A stretch of DNA of 13,275 nucleotides from the NCBI GenBank assembly GCA_031285695.1, contig JAITVR010000036.1, positions 1 to 13,275 on the forward strand, written 5' to 3'. This document shows positions 5,014-12,337 of the stretch, piece by piece. The stretch is from Prevotellaceae bacterium (GTDB lineage: Bacteria > Bacteroidota > Bacteroidia > Bacteroidales > UBA932). The notes under the pieces are model-generated. The model worked only from the letters and a program-made list of their open reading frames with translations. It was not told the origin of the DNA and ran no database searches. The translations under genes were made by a program, and so were the position numbers. The first letter of the stretch is position 1; each line of letters opens with the position of its first letter.

Positions 5014-7151
5014 AACTTATAAGTGCTATTAAAATAAGTTATACCTTCTCGTTGAATAAAGCAAGTATCGCCATTTATGACAATGTAAGCATTTTTCTTT
5101 AATGAATTTATTGCTTTTTCAATTTCTCGCATAGTAATATTTTCTTCTTTTAATGAATTTTTAATTGTAGATAATTTACGCATTGAATTAACCTTTGAGG
5201 AACTTTTAACAAACTTTCGCAAAATCAATTCTTCAACATCAATTTGCGTTTCAGTTTGCTCCTCGTGTTCATATAGTTTACTTTCAAAATCATTATTCGA
5301 TTCACATCCTGTTATATACATAGTAGTACCTTTATGGCAAGAATCGTCAGTCCATTGACAATTAAAAAATTTACAATTTATGAAACCTGAATTATCAAAA
5401 GCATATTTATCAAATGTACAATCGTCAAATTTACAGTTACTAATAATAGAATTTTGAAATTGTCTATCTTTTGTAAAAACCATTTTTGAGAAAGACATGT
5501 CTTCAACGAATATATCATTGTAACTATCAATAAATTCGTTTTTTAAATATAAATCCCTATCAAAACAAAATTTTGCATTATATGGGAAGTGGTTTTCCTT
5601 TAACTTTGCCCAAAGTAAATTTCGCCTATCTTGGGGCTGTACCTTAAACGCAGAAACTGCTAAATAAGCAAAGTCTTGGGTTATTACATTTGTAAAATTT
5701 TGTGGATAATGCTTCTGATACTTATCTTCTATTAAATTTCTACCGATTAAAATACCCAAAATAAACTCATTGATAAAACCAACATTGTCGTGCTGCTTTC
5801 TGTCTAATAAAGCGTGATTAGACAAAGTGTCTGCTAATTCGTCGTGTGTTGGTTTAGGGGATTTGGGATAATTTTTTATATAGTTATCAAAAATACCCCT
5901 ATTGTAATCTTTCAAAATATCTTTAATAAATATTTTACTTTCTACTTTTATATCAAATTCTGTCATTATGCGGACAAGTTTCTTGAAGATTCTTAACTGC
6001 ATTTCTTCATCAAAAAGCAACTCTTGTCGAACTTGTTCTCTACGTAGCAGAAAATCAAAATATTTATCTACAATATCCTTGGAATTTTGAACGAGTTCTC
6101 GTAGTTCCTCTATATCAATATTGCGTATATAAGATAGCAACACAGGGTTGGCAACATTAGTAATTGGAAAATTGCATGAATTAAGTATATCCAAACGGTC
6201 TGTTGTTAACCAATTTTCAATTTTGGGTTCAGAAATTGAAAAACGGGCAATATTGTATTTTTTGCCTGTTTTTCTAATCCATTCATAAAATTCTTCACCA
6301 CTAAAAATTGCTGTTTTTCTCGAAGTTATAACAATCTTAGCTTTGCTCTCTAACAAATTTACAATTGTAGATAACATACTTTCAACATCTCTTAATTGAG
6401 AAGTATTTGCAGATAAATCTTTGGACAATAATTCGTCAAAACCATCAATTATGACAGGTATCTTTCCTTGTTTTATTTGATGTAAAACGACATCAGACTT
6501 TACAACATTTTGAAATTGTTCATCTATCTCATTTTGTAAAATGTGCTTAAAAATCCTCGCCTCTCTATTCCTTGACAATTCAATATAAAACGGCAAAATT
6601 TCAGAATTGGATTCTTCAATTTTTTTAACAATTTCGTACGCTGTACAAGTTTTTCCATATCCTGCTGCGGCTTCAATAATCACAAATAAAGGTTCTTGCG
6701 CAGTATTTAATAGTTCGGCCACATTATCAACAACCGATTTATTTTCGATTTCTTGAATGGAGGTAATAATGCCCTCCAAGTCATAATGTGAGTATGTATA
6801 ATCGCTGCTGATATATTGATATTCTGCGGAAGAGGGCAATCCTGTCATTTGCTTTTGAATAAAAGCATCGTACTTTCGGCTTAATGCCGCTCTAAAAGAC
6901 GGAAGCTGAAAAAAACTCTTAAATAATTCGTCTTCTATTTCCTCTACACTTTTATAATCACGAACTAATGTCGAAAAATTTAAATTCCGATATTCGTTTT
7001 GAATTTTTTCTATTTTAGAAACATTTTCATTATTGATAATATCTGCACCAAAATATCGCCCTTGCTTGTATTCATAAACAAGAACCCCCTCAACATTTTT
7101 GGCTATGTAACCATATCGCTGATATACATCTGTTATGTCGCTATTATTCAT
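5010..7151 (-). CDS. NACHT-type STAND NTPase with pentapeptide-like and winged-helix-like C-terminus
   Basis: A 713-aa AT-rich gene. The Walker A motif AAAGYGKT (161-168), the Walker B/NACHT signature PVIIDGFDEL (232-241) and the sensor-like KIVITSRK (272-279) mark a STAND NTPase of NACHT type. GFINEFILGILIGRNL (458-473) resembles the F-x-H/N-x-x-F-x-E motif that closes the NACHT-associated helical region. Residues 551-600 are a degenerate pentapeptide-type patch (CKFDDCTF, CKFFNCQW). Residues 655-713 look like a winged helix. Residues 1-120 match no domain I recognise, so neither an N-terminal effector nor its absence can be stated. STAND NTPases are ligand-triggered oligomerising switches, and bacterial NACHT proteins are known anti-phage sensors. 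The gene starts 85 bp after dnaB and overlaps the RelA/SpoT-like gene by 4 bp. Its composition is far more AT-rich than dnaB, which suggests transfer. Confidence 0.9.
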   Translation of the reverse strand: MNNSDITDVYQRYGYIAKNVEGVLVYEYKQGRYFGADIINNENVSKIEKIQNEYRNLNFSTLVRDYKSVEEIEDELFKSFFQLPSFRAALSRKYDAFIQKQMTGLPSSAEYQYISSDYTYSHYDLEGIITSIQEIENKSVVDNVAELLNTAQEPLFVIIEAAAGYGKTCTAYEIVKKIEESNSEILPFYIELSRNREARIFKHILQNEIDEQFQNVVKSDVVLHQIKQGKIPVIIDGFDELLSKDLSANTSQLRDVESMLSTIVNLLESKAKIVITSRKTAIFSGEEFYEWIRKTGKKYNIARFSISEPKIENWLTTDRLDILNSCNFPITNVANPVLLSYIRNIDIEELRELVQNSKDIVDKYFDFLLRREQVRQELLFDEEMQLRIFKKLVRIMTEFDIKVESKIFIKDILKDYNRGIFDNYIKNYPKSPKPTHDELADTLSNHALLDRKQHDNVGFINEFILGILIGRNLIEDKYQKHYPQNFTNVITQDFAYLAVSAFKVQPQDRRNLLWAKLKENHFPYNAKFCFDRDLYLKNEFIDSYNDIFVEDMSFSKMVFTKDRQFQNSIISNCKFDDCTFDKYAFDNSGFINCKFFNCQWTDDSCHKGTTMYITGCESNNDFESKLYEHEEQTETQIDVEELILRKFVKSSSKVNSMRKLSTIKNSLKEENITMREIEKAINSLKKNAYIVINGDTCFIQREGITYFNSTYKL

Positions 7152-7163
7152 AATTTATGTAAT

Positions 7164-7171
7164 CAAAATTA
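7164..7171 (-). promoter_or_regulatory. Possible promoter of the NACHT operon, -7 element TAATTTTG
   Basis: The minus strand reads TAATTTTG, a full TAnnTTTG match, 12 nt before the NACHT ATG. No TTTG box is seen at the usual upstream spacing. Such matches are frequent by chance in AT-rich DNA, so support is modest. If real, the operon is transcribed from its own promoter within the gap after dnaB. Confidence 0.35.
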
Positions 7172-7236
7172 ATTTCTCAGTCTCTCTATATTGGACACAT
7201 ACACGCTAAGATACAGCAAAAATTTCACTTCACCTA

Positions 7237-8796
7237 CTAAAACGGCGCCTCCTCGCTGCTTATTCCCCCGCCTATAAAGTCTCCGCCACCCGAGGGCGGC
7301 AGCTGCGGTGCAAAGGATTTATCGCTGTTCATTTTAGAGCCTATGGTTTGCGCCTGCGGCAGCGCGGGCGGCAGGTTATCCAGCACATCATCGTCAAAGT
7401 TCACAAACTTGGCCTGCTCGGGGCGGAACTTCAGCCGCACATCGTCCACCGCGCCGTTGCGGTGCTTGGCCACTATAAATTCGGTTACGCCAATAAGGCT
7501 GTTGCCCTCCTCGTCGGCGGTAATGCCGTAGTACTCGGGGCGGTGAATGAAGGCTACAATATCGGCGTCCTGCTCAATGGCGCCCGATTCGCGCAGGTCG
7601 CTCAGCGCAGGCCGCTTGTTGCTGCCCGAGCGCACCTCCACGCCGCGGTTGAGCTGCGAAAGGGCAATAATAGGTATGCCCAGCTCCTTGGCAATTCCTT
7701 TTAGCGAACGCGAAATAGCCGCCACCTCCTGCTCGCGGAAGCCGCGGGTTTCGGGCGGCCCGCTCATTAATTGCAGGTAGTCAATAACTACGCACTGAAT
7801 TTTGTGCGTGGTGTACAGGCGGCGCACCTTTGAGCGAAACTCGAAAATGCTCAAGCCCGGCGTATCGTCAATGTAAATGGGGGCTTCAATTAAGCTCTGA
7901 ATGCTTTTGCTCAGGTGGCTCCACTCATCGGTGTCGAGCTTGCCGCTGCGCAGCTTATCGCCGCTGAGGCCGCTTTCGCTCATGAAGAGACGAGTTACCA
8001 GCTGCTCGCTCGCCATTTCTAACGAGAAAAATGCCACCGGCCGCTTGTGGTCTATGGCCATGTTGCGCGCCATGGTAAGCACAAAGGCGGTTTTACCCAT
8101 GGCCGGTCGCGCCGCCACAATTATTAAGTCCGATGGCTGCCAGCCCTGCGTAAGCTCATCGAGGCGGGTAAAGCCCGTGGGCACGCCGCTAAAGGTATCT
8201 TCGCGCTTGCCCAGCTCCTCAATACGGTGCATGGCGCGGTCCACAATTTTCGAAATGGGCTCGGCCTCGCGCTTTACGTTGCCCTCAGCCAGGGTAAGAA
8301 TATCCTGCTGCGCGGCGTCGAGCAAATCCTCCACATCGGTAGCCTCATCGAAGGAGCGGCGCTGTATGTCGCTCGAAATGCGAATGAGCTCGCGCTGCAA
8401 ATACTTTTGCTCAATAATTTTGGCGTGGTAATCAATGTTGGCCGCGCTGCCCACCTTTAGCGTAAGCGACGAAAGGTACTGCGCTCCGCCCACCTCCTCC
8501 AGCATATTATCGCGGCGCAACTCCTGCGTTACGGTGTAAATATCAATGGGCTCCTGCTTGTGGTACAGCGAGGATATGGCGCGGAAAATTTTTTGGTGCG
8601 CGTCTTTGTAAAAGCTCTCGGGCTTGAGCATGTCCATTACCTCCACCACCGCGTCCTTTTCGAGCATGGCCGCACCTATCACCGCCGACTCTAAATCAAG
8701 CGCTTGCGGCGGAATTCGACCCAACTCCAACCCAACGGTAGCCACATTTACCTCCTGTTTTTTTGTGCGCCTGCGCGGCGATGTTTCCTCTGCCAT
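7237..8796 (-). CDS. dnaB: Replicative DNA helicase DnaB
   Basis: A 519-aa hexameric 5'-3' helicase that unwinds the replication fork and recruits primase. The N-terminal helical domain begins at PPQALDLESAVIGAAML (29-45). The RecA-like motor carries Walker A ARPAMGKT (229-236), Walker B VVIDYLQLM (336-344) and the conserved DLRESGAIEQDADIVAFIHR stretch (400-419). The C-terminus ends in an acidic, Gly/Pro-rich tail. There is no intein or truncation. The ATG at 8796 is the natural start: the residues before the conserved domain form a short basic leader (SPRRRTKKQ), common in Bacteroidota DnaB. The gene is divergent from the membrane-protein gene at 9032 and upstream of the accessory NACHT operon on the same strand. 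Its high-GC codon use contrasts sharply with that operon. Confidence 0.97.
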   Translation of the reverse strand: MAEETSPRRRTKKQEVNVATVGLELGRIPPQALDLESAVIGAAMLEKDAVVEVMDMLKPESFYKDAHQKIFRAISSLYHKQEPIDIYTVTQELRRDNMLEEVGGAQYLSSLTLKVGSAANIDYHAKIIEQKYLQRELIRISSDIQRRSFDEATDVEDLLDAAQQDILTLAEGNVKREAEPISKIVDRAMHRIEELGKREDTFSGVPTGFTRLDELTQGWQPSDLIIVAARPAMGKTAFVLTMARNMAIDHKRPVAFFSLEMASEQLVTRLFMSESGLSGDKLRSGKLDTDEWSHLSKSIQSLIEAPIYIDDTPGLSIFEFRSKVRRLYTTHKIQCVVIDYLQLMSGPPETRGFREQEVAAISRSLKGIAKELGIPIIALSQLNRGVEVRSGSNKRPALSDLRESGAIEQDADIVAFIHRPEYYGITADEEGNSLIGVTEFIVAKHRNGAVDDVRLKFRPEQAKFVNFDDDVLDNLPPALPQAQTIGSKMNSDKSFAPQLPPSGGGDFIGGGISSEEAPF

Positions 8797-8808
8797 GTAT
8801 CTGGTTTA

Positions 8809-8816
8809 CAAATTTA
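8809..8816 (-). promoter_or_regulatory. Second possible dnaB -7 element, TAAATTTG
   Basis: A TAnnTTTG match on the minus strand 12 nt before the dnaB ATG, the same distance as the candidate in front of the NACHT gene. The surrounding DNA is AT-rich, so this may be chance. The element at 8863-8870 is the better candidate. Confidence 0.28.
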
Positions 8817-8862
8817 CAAGTTAATATATATACGAATTTAACGGCTAATCCGTTTTAACCTC

Positions 8863-8870
8863 CAAAGATA
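8863..8870 (-). promoter_or_regulatory. Putative dnaB promoter, -7 element TATCTTTG
   Basis: The minus strand carries TATCTTTG, a perfect TAnnTTTG match, 66 nt upstream of the dnaB start. A TTG lies about 23 bp further upstream and could serve as the -33 box. It sits in the 235-bp region shared with the divergent gene at 9032, so the two promoters are back to back with their -7 elements about 100 bp apart. Confidence 0.5.
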
Positions 8871-8949
8871 CTTCTATCGCGGTAAAAAATGCCCAATTCG
8901 CCCAAGTATAGTTTTCATGCACTTTTTGTTAAAAAAATGTTGAAAACTA

Positions 8950-8980
8950 TTTGCCGGCTAAGCTCTTTTTAGTACATTTG
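8950..8980 (+). promoter_or_regulatory. Promoter of the 9032-12775 gene cluster (TTTG-N19-TACATTTG)
   Basis: TTTG at 8950-8953 and TACATTTG at 8973-8980 are separated by 19 bp, the textbook Bacteroidota -33/-7 arrangement. This is the best promoter in the window. It leaves a leader of roughly 45 nt before the ATG at 9032. The leader ends in an A-rich stretch (AAATAAGAAAT) rather than a Shine-Dalgarno site. Confidence 0.7.
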
Positions 8981-9031
8981 CAGCTTATAAGCTTGTTGAA
9001 AACTTGTTAATTTATTTACAAATAAGAAATT

Positions 9032-10390
9032 ATGTCAAACGTGAGAGTTGTTGTTAAAGGTAAAGCACGCAGTCGAATCGCCCTTGGAGTGGTTACGGCC
9101 TACCTGCGCCTGCACCCCAACACCACGTTTAGCGCGCTCAAGGACGCTTTCCCCGACAGCATTTGCCCCAAAGCGCCCGTGCAGGTGCGCAGCATTGTGC
9201 CGCTGGGCGTGTTTCAACCGCTTGAGCTGGTGCAGCTGCTACCCAAAAGGGGCTTGAGCATTGCACACTATATACTTGACAGCGAAATACTCAACACATC
9301 TGATGGCGTAGCTATTGCCGTTACCAAATCGTGGACACAGGAGGCCTTTGATGCGCTAACCGCCTCGGCAGCAACGCACGGCATCAATGTAGTGATGGTG
9401 GAAGGCAAGTGGCCATCGGGCAAGTACGAGCTCGACTTTTTGGACGGCGAGCCGAAGCTTGCTGTCGCAAAAAATGCAAAGCTTAAGGGAGAAAAAAATC
9501 CGAGCTCCGCAAAAAAATACTGCAAGCTTTTTGCTGCTCTTGCGGCGGCGCTGCTGCTCGTAGCCGCCACGCTGTTGGTGCAGCGCAGCGACCAGCTATT
9601 TAGCAAGCAAAGCGTGGATACCATTGTGTTTGACATGGACACCACCGCGCCTATTTCGGCAAAAAAAGAAACAAAAGCTGCCGCTGCAACAACTGCGCAA
9701 AGCAAGCCTGCGGCTGTAAAAAGTACAACTCCGCCACGCAAAAAAGCGGTACCGCAAAATAGCATTGCACCAAAAGCAAAGGTAAAACCGCAAGCAGCAA
9801 GCAGCAAAAAAGTTGCGCAGCCAAAAGCAAATCCGACACAAAAAGTTGAAGCTGCGCCGATTAAACAAAAGGTTGCTCCCGCTAAACAGCAGGTTGTGGC
9901 AGATACCATTATTGTCAAAAGCAAGCCTGTAAAAAAGGTAGATACTCTTCCCTCTGTCAAACCTGAGGAGAAAAAAATCGCGCCGGTGGTTGAAAAGAAA
10001 CCGGCAATTGATACAGTAGCAAAACCCAAAAAGAAAAATCCAACGCCGGTAAAGGCTACTAAGGTTGACTCTGCTGCCGTAAAGAAAACGCAGGCTGATT
10101 CTGTTCCTGCAAAAGCAGAGGAAAAAGTTGCACAGCCGGTAAAAAAAGAGGAAAAAATTGACACAACTTTTGCCAAAACAAAACCAGCGGAAGTTGCACC
10201 GGCAAAACCCATTGCAGTAGATACCGCTCCTGCTCCGCAAAAGGAAAAAGCAGCCGCCAAAGCTGCTCCCGAAGCTCAAAAAAAGGAGATAGTAGAAAAA
10301 CCGCAGGAGCAAAAAATTGAGACACAGCAGCAGGCCACGTCGCCGCAAAAACCGAAGAAAAAGCGGTACACACAACGACCGCTAATATAG
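9032..10390 (+). CDS. Uncharacterised single-pass membrane protein with long Lys/Ala/Pro-rich tail
   Basis: A 452-aa protein I do not recognise. Residues 1-145 look like a folded cytoplasmic domain with normal composition. The segment VTAYLRLHPNTTFSALKDAF (21-40) could be helix-turn-helix-like, but that is a guess. A hydrophobic helix spans about 166-183, preceded by KKYCK, so the N-terminus should be inside and the remainder outside (periplasmic). Residues 190-452 are low-complexity, rich in Lys, Ala and Pro. They are punctuated by a recurring hydrophobic/Ala-D-T/S motif (VDTIVF, ADTIIV, VDTLPS, IDTVAK, VDSAAV, ADSVPA, IDTTFA, VDTAPA). No SPOR, LysM, OmpA or TonB-type C-terminal domain is seen. 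It may span the periplasm or bind the wall or DNA through charge. The long minus-strand ORFs over it are compositional shadows. It is the first gene of a plus-strand cluster, with the ispD start 7 bp after its stop. Confidence 0.85.
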   Translation: MSNVRVVVKGKARSRIALGVVTAYLRLHPNTTFSALKDAFPDSICPKAPVQVRSIVPLGVFQPLELVQLLPKRGLSIAHYILDSEILNTSDGVAIAVTKSWTQEAFDALTASAATHGINVVMVEGKWPSGKYELDFLDGEPKLAVAKNAKLKGEKNPSSAKKYCKLFAALAAALLLVAATLLVQRSDQLFSKQSVDTIVFDMDTTAPISAKKETKAAAATTAQSKPAAVKSTTPPRKKAVPQNSIAPKAKVKPQAASSKKVAQPKANPTQKVEAAPIKQKVAPAKQQVVADTIIVKSKPVKKVDTLPSVKPEEKKIAPVVEKKPAIDTVAKPKKKNPTPVKATKVDSAAVKKTQADSVPAKAEEKVAQPVKKEEKIDTTFAKTKPAEVAPAKPIAVDTAPAPQKEKAAAKAAPEAQKKEIVEKPQEQKIETQQQATSPQKPKKKRYTQRPLI

Positions 10391-10397
10391 CACCGGC

Positions 10398-11084
10398 GTG
10401 GAAAAAAAGCACCTCATACTCGTTGCCGGCGGCAGCGGCAGCCGCATGGGCAGCGCCACCCCCAAGCAGTTTTTACTGCTCGGCGGAAGGCCGATTTTGC
10501 TGCGCACGTTGGAGCAATTTTTTGCCTACGATAGCACAATAAACGTAGTGATAGCGCTGCCCGAAGCCGCCATCGAAGCGTGGCAGAAAATTGTTAAAAC
10601 GTATGCAATAAGCATTCCGCACACGTTTGTAGTAGGCGGTGCAACGCGCTTTCACTCCGTAAAAAATGCGCTTAGCAAAATCGAAGGCGAGGGTTTGGTG
10701 GCCGTGCACGATGGCGTGCGACCGTTGGTAAGCCACGCCACCATTGAGTTTTGCTTTGGCGAAGCAGAAAAAAGTGGAGCGGCAATTCCAACGATTCCGC
10801 TAAGCGATTCAATACGGAAAAAAGTTGGTGACGGAAAAAGTGTAGCGGTAAACCGCAGCGATTTTTGCGCAGTGCAAACGCCGCAAGTTTTTCGCCTCAG
10901 CGTTTTGCGAAAAGCGTATGAACAGGAGTATTGCAACGATTTTACCGACGATGCTTCGGTGGTGGAAAGCGCAGGATACAAGGTTTCGCTTGTGCAGGGA
11001 AACGTAGAAAATATAAAAGTAACAACCCCCGCAGATTTGATTTTTGCGGAAGCAATAATAAAAAAAGTGACGGGTAACGAGTGA
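10398..11084 (+). CDS. ispD: 2-C-methyl-D-erythritol 4-phosphate cytidylyltransferase IspD
   Basis: A 228-aa enzyme joining CTP and MEP to give CDP-ME, the third step of the MEP isoprenoid pathway. The CTP-binding loop is AGGSGSRMG (10-18) with the following PKQF (22-25). VHDGVRPLV (103-111), AVQTPQVF (158-165) and FTDDASVVE (182-190) are the other family motifs. Length is normal. The start is GTG at 10398, 7 bp after the previous stop; the first internal ATG (M17) would cut the nucleotide-binding loop, so GTG is required. The final residues and stop (TGNE-stop) lie inside a 13-mer (GGGTAACGAGTGA) also found after the Lrp-type gene, suggesting a repeat has rewritten the C-terminus. It is probably co-transcribed from the promoter at 8950-8980. 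Confidence 0.95.
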   Translation: MEKKHLILVAGGSGSRMGSATPKQFLLLGGRPILLRTLEQFFAYDSTINVVIALPEAAIEAWQKIVKTYAISIPHTFVVGGATRFHSVKNALSKIEGEGLVAVHDGVRPLVSHATIEFCFGEAEKSGAAIPTIPLSDSIRKKVGDGKSVAVNRSDFCAVQTPQVFRLSVLRKAYEQEYCNDFTDDASVVESAGYKVSLVQGNVENIKVTTPADLIFAEAIIKKVTGNE

Positions 11085-11128
11085 CAAGTGACTAAGAAAT
11101 ATCACGTGTCACAATTGTCACTTGTCAC
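11081..11128. repeat. 12-bp perfect inverted repeat between ispD and the methyltransferase
   Basis: GTGACAAGTGAC (11081-11092) and GTCACTTGTCAC (11117-11128) are perfect complements separated by 24 nt. The left arm overlaps the ispD stop codon. The loop and right arm contain further GTCAC words. There is no T-run, so terminator function is doubtful. It could attenuate or process the ispD transcript, or be an intergenic repeat. Confidence 0.75.
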
Positions 11129-11143
11129 AGTTAGTAAAAATTT

Positions 11144-12325
11144 ATGGCAAAAAAATTTAAGTTTATCGACCTGTTTTGTGGTCTGGGAGGATTTCATGTA
11201 GCCCTTTCGAGGCTTGGCGGAGAGTGCGTTTTTGCATCGGATATTGACGCCGATTGCCGCAAGGTGTATAAGGAAAATTTTGGGCTTGAGCCGGTGGGCG
11301 ATATTACCAAGGTAAACGAAAAAGATATTCCCGCGCACGATGTTTTGTGTGCGGGTTTTCCCTGTCAAGCATTTTCAAAAGCCGGCAAGCGCGAGGGCAT
11401 GACCGACCCGCGCGGCACGCTGTTTTTCGACATTGTGCGCATTGTGCAGCAGCACCGCCCCTCGTACCTCATGCTCGAAAATGTGCGCAACCTCATTGGC
11501 CACGATGAGGGCAACACCTGGCGCGTGGTAAAGGAACATTTGCGTGCGCTGGGCTACATTTTTCCCGAAGAGCCGATTATTTTTAGCCCGCACATGCTCG
11601 GCATTCCGCAGTTTCGCGAGCGCGTTTTTATTTTGTGCCAACGAAAAGACGTGGCCAAACGCAACCTGCAAATTAAAACGCCGGCCGTAAAACCCGAGTG
11701 CCACGCTGAGGAAATTTTGATTCAAAGCGAAAGCAAAGTGCCTAACATTTCGCGCTACACGCTCAACGAAAAAGAAATTAAGGTGCTCGACTTGTGGAAC
11801 GAATTTATTCAGGGAATAAAAACTCCGCTACCCGCTTTCCCTGTGTGGACGGAGGAATTTAGCGAAGCCAACCTAAAGCTAAGCTTAGATAATTTGCCCG
11901 ACTGGAAGCGCTGCATCATTACGCGCAACCGCGCGCTGTACGAGCAAAACAAAAAATTTATTGACACATGGCTGAGAAAATGCGCCAAGCACGAATCGTT
12001 TAACGGCGCAAAAGCTAAGCTGGAATGGCAGGCCGGCGAAAACGCCAAGCCCGACATGTGGGAGCACATTTTACAGTTTCGCCCCTCGGGCGTGCGCGTA
12101 AAAAAGCCCACGTACTTTCCTGCGCTGGTGGCCATTACGCAAACATCAATTGTGGGAAAATTGCGCCGCCGTCTCACGCCGCGCGAAACAGCGCGCCTGC
12201 AAAGCTTCCCCGACACTTACAAGCTACACCCCAACGACCGCATAGCCTACAAGCAGCTGGGCAACTCGGTCAACGTAGATGTGGTGCACTTTTTTGCGCG
12301 CCAGCTGCTGAAAAAAGTTTCGTAA
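11144..12325 (+). CDS. DNA (cytosine-5) methyltransferase, solitary
   Basis: A 393-aa m5C methyltransferase with the motifs in canonical order. These are motif I FIDLFCGLGGFH (7-18), motif IV GFPCQAFSKAG (71-81) with catalytic C74, motif VI ENVRNL (112-117), motif VIII QFRERVFIL (156-164), motif IX RRRLTPRETARLQSFPD (341-357) and motif X GNSV (373-376). It transfers a methyl group from SAM to C5 of cytosine. The target-recognition region, about 185-320, includes LEWQAG and RPSGVRVK; I cannot name the site. No restriction endonuclease is adjacent within the window: ispD is upstream and a thioesterase 12 bp downstream. It is therefore either an orphan regulatory/protective enzyme or a remnant of a restriction system. 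Composition resembles its neighbours, unlike the NACHT block, so acquisition is not recent or came from a similar genome. Confidence 0.95.
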   Translation: MAKKFKFIDLFCGLGGFHVALSRLGGECVFASDIDADCRKVYKENFGLEPVGDITKVNEKDIPAHDVLCAGFPCQAFSKAGKREGMTDPRGTLFFDIVRIVQQHRPSYLMLENVRNLIGHDEGNTWRVVKEHLRALGYIFPEEPIIFSPHMLGIPQFRERVFILCQRKDVAKRNLQIKTPAVKPECHAEEILIQSESKVPNISRYTLNEKEIKVLDLWNEFIQGIKTPLPAFPVWTEEFSEANLKLSLDNLPDWKRCIITRNRALYEQNKKFIDTWLRKCAKHESFNGAKAKLEWQAGENAKPDMWEHILQFRPSGVRVKKPTYFPALVAITQTSIVGKLRRRLTPRETARLQSFPDTYKLHPNDRIAYKQLGNSVNVDVVHFFARQLLKKVS

Positions 12326-12337
12326 AAAATTAGTGAA

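Noticed and set aside
7191..7200. TTGGACACAT as a partner of the TTCGGACA array, i.e. flanking repeats of an inserted element
   Set aside because: The similarity is only a few bases (GGACA) and not an exact repeat, so it is too weak to call an insertion boundary.
2703..7236. Mobile element carrying the accessory genes
   Set aside because: No transposase, integrase, tRNA target or convincing terminal repeats are visible. Transfer is inferred from composition only.
8797..9031. Replication origin near dnaB
   Set aside because: No DnaA-box cluster (TTATCCACA-like) was found; the gap is explained by back-to-back promoters.
9268..10375. Long minus-strand ORFs (330 and 259 aa) antisense to the 9032 gene
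   Set aside because: They are Phe/Cys/Leu/Ser-rich mirror images of the Lys/Ala-rich codons on the plus strand. The plus frame has a strong promoter and a credible TM protein.
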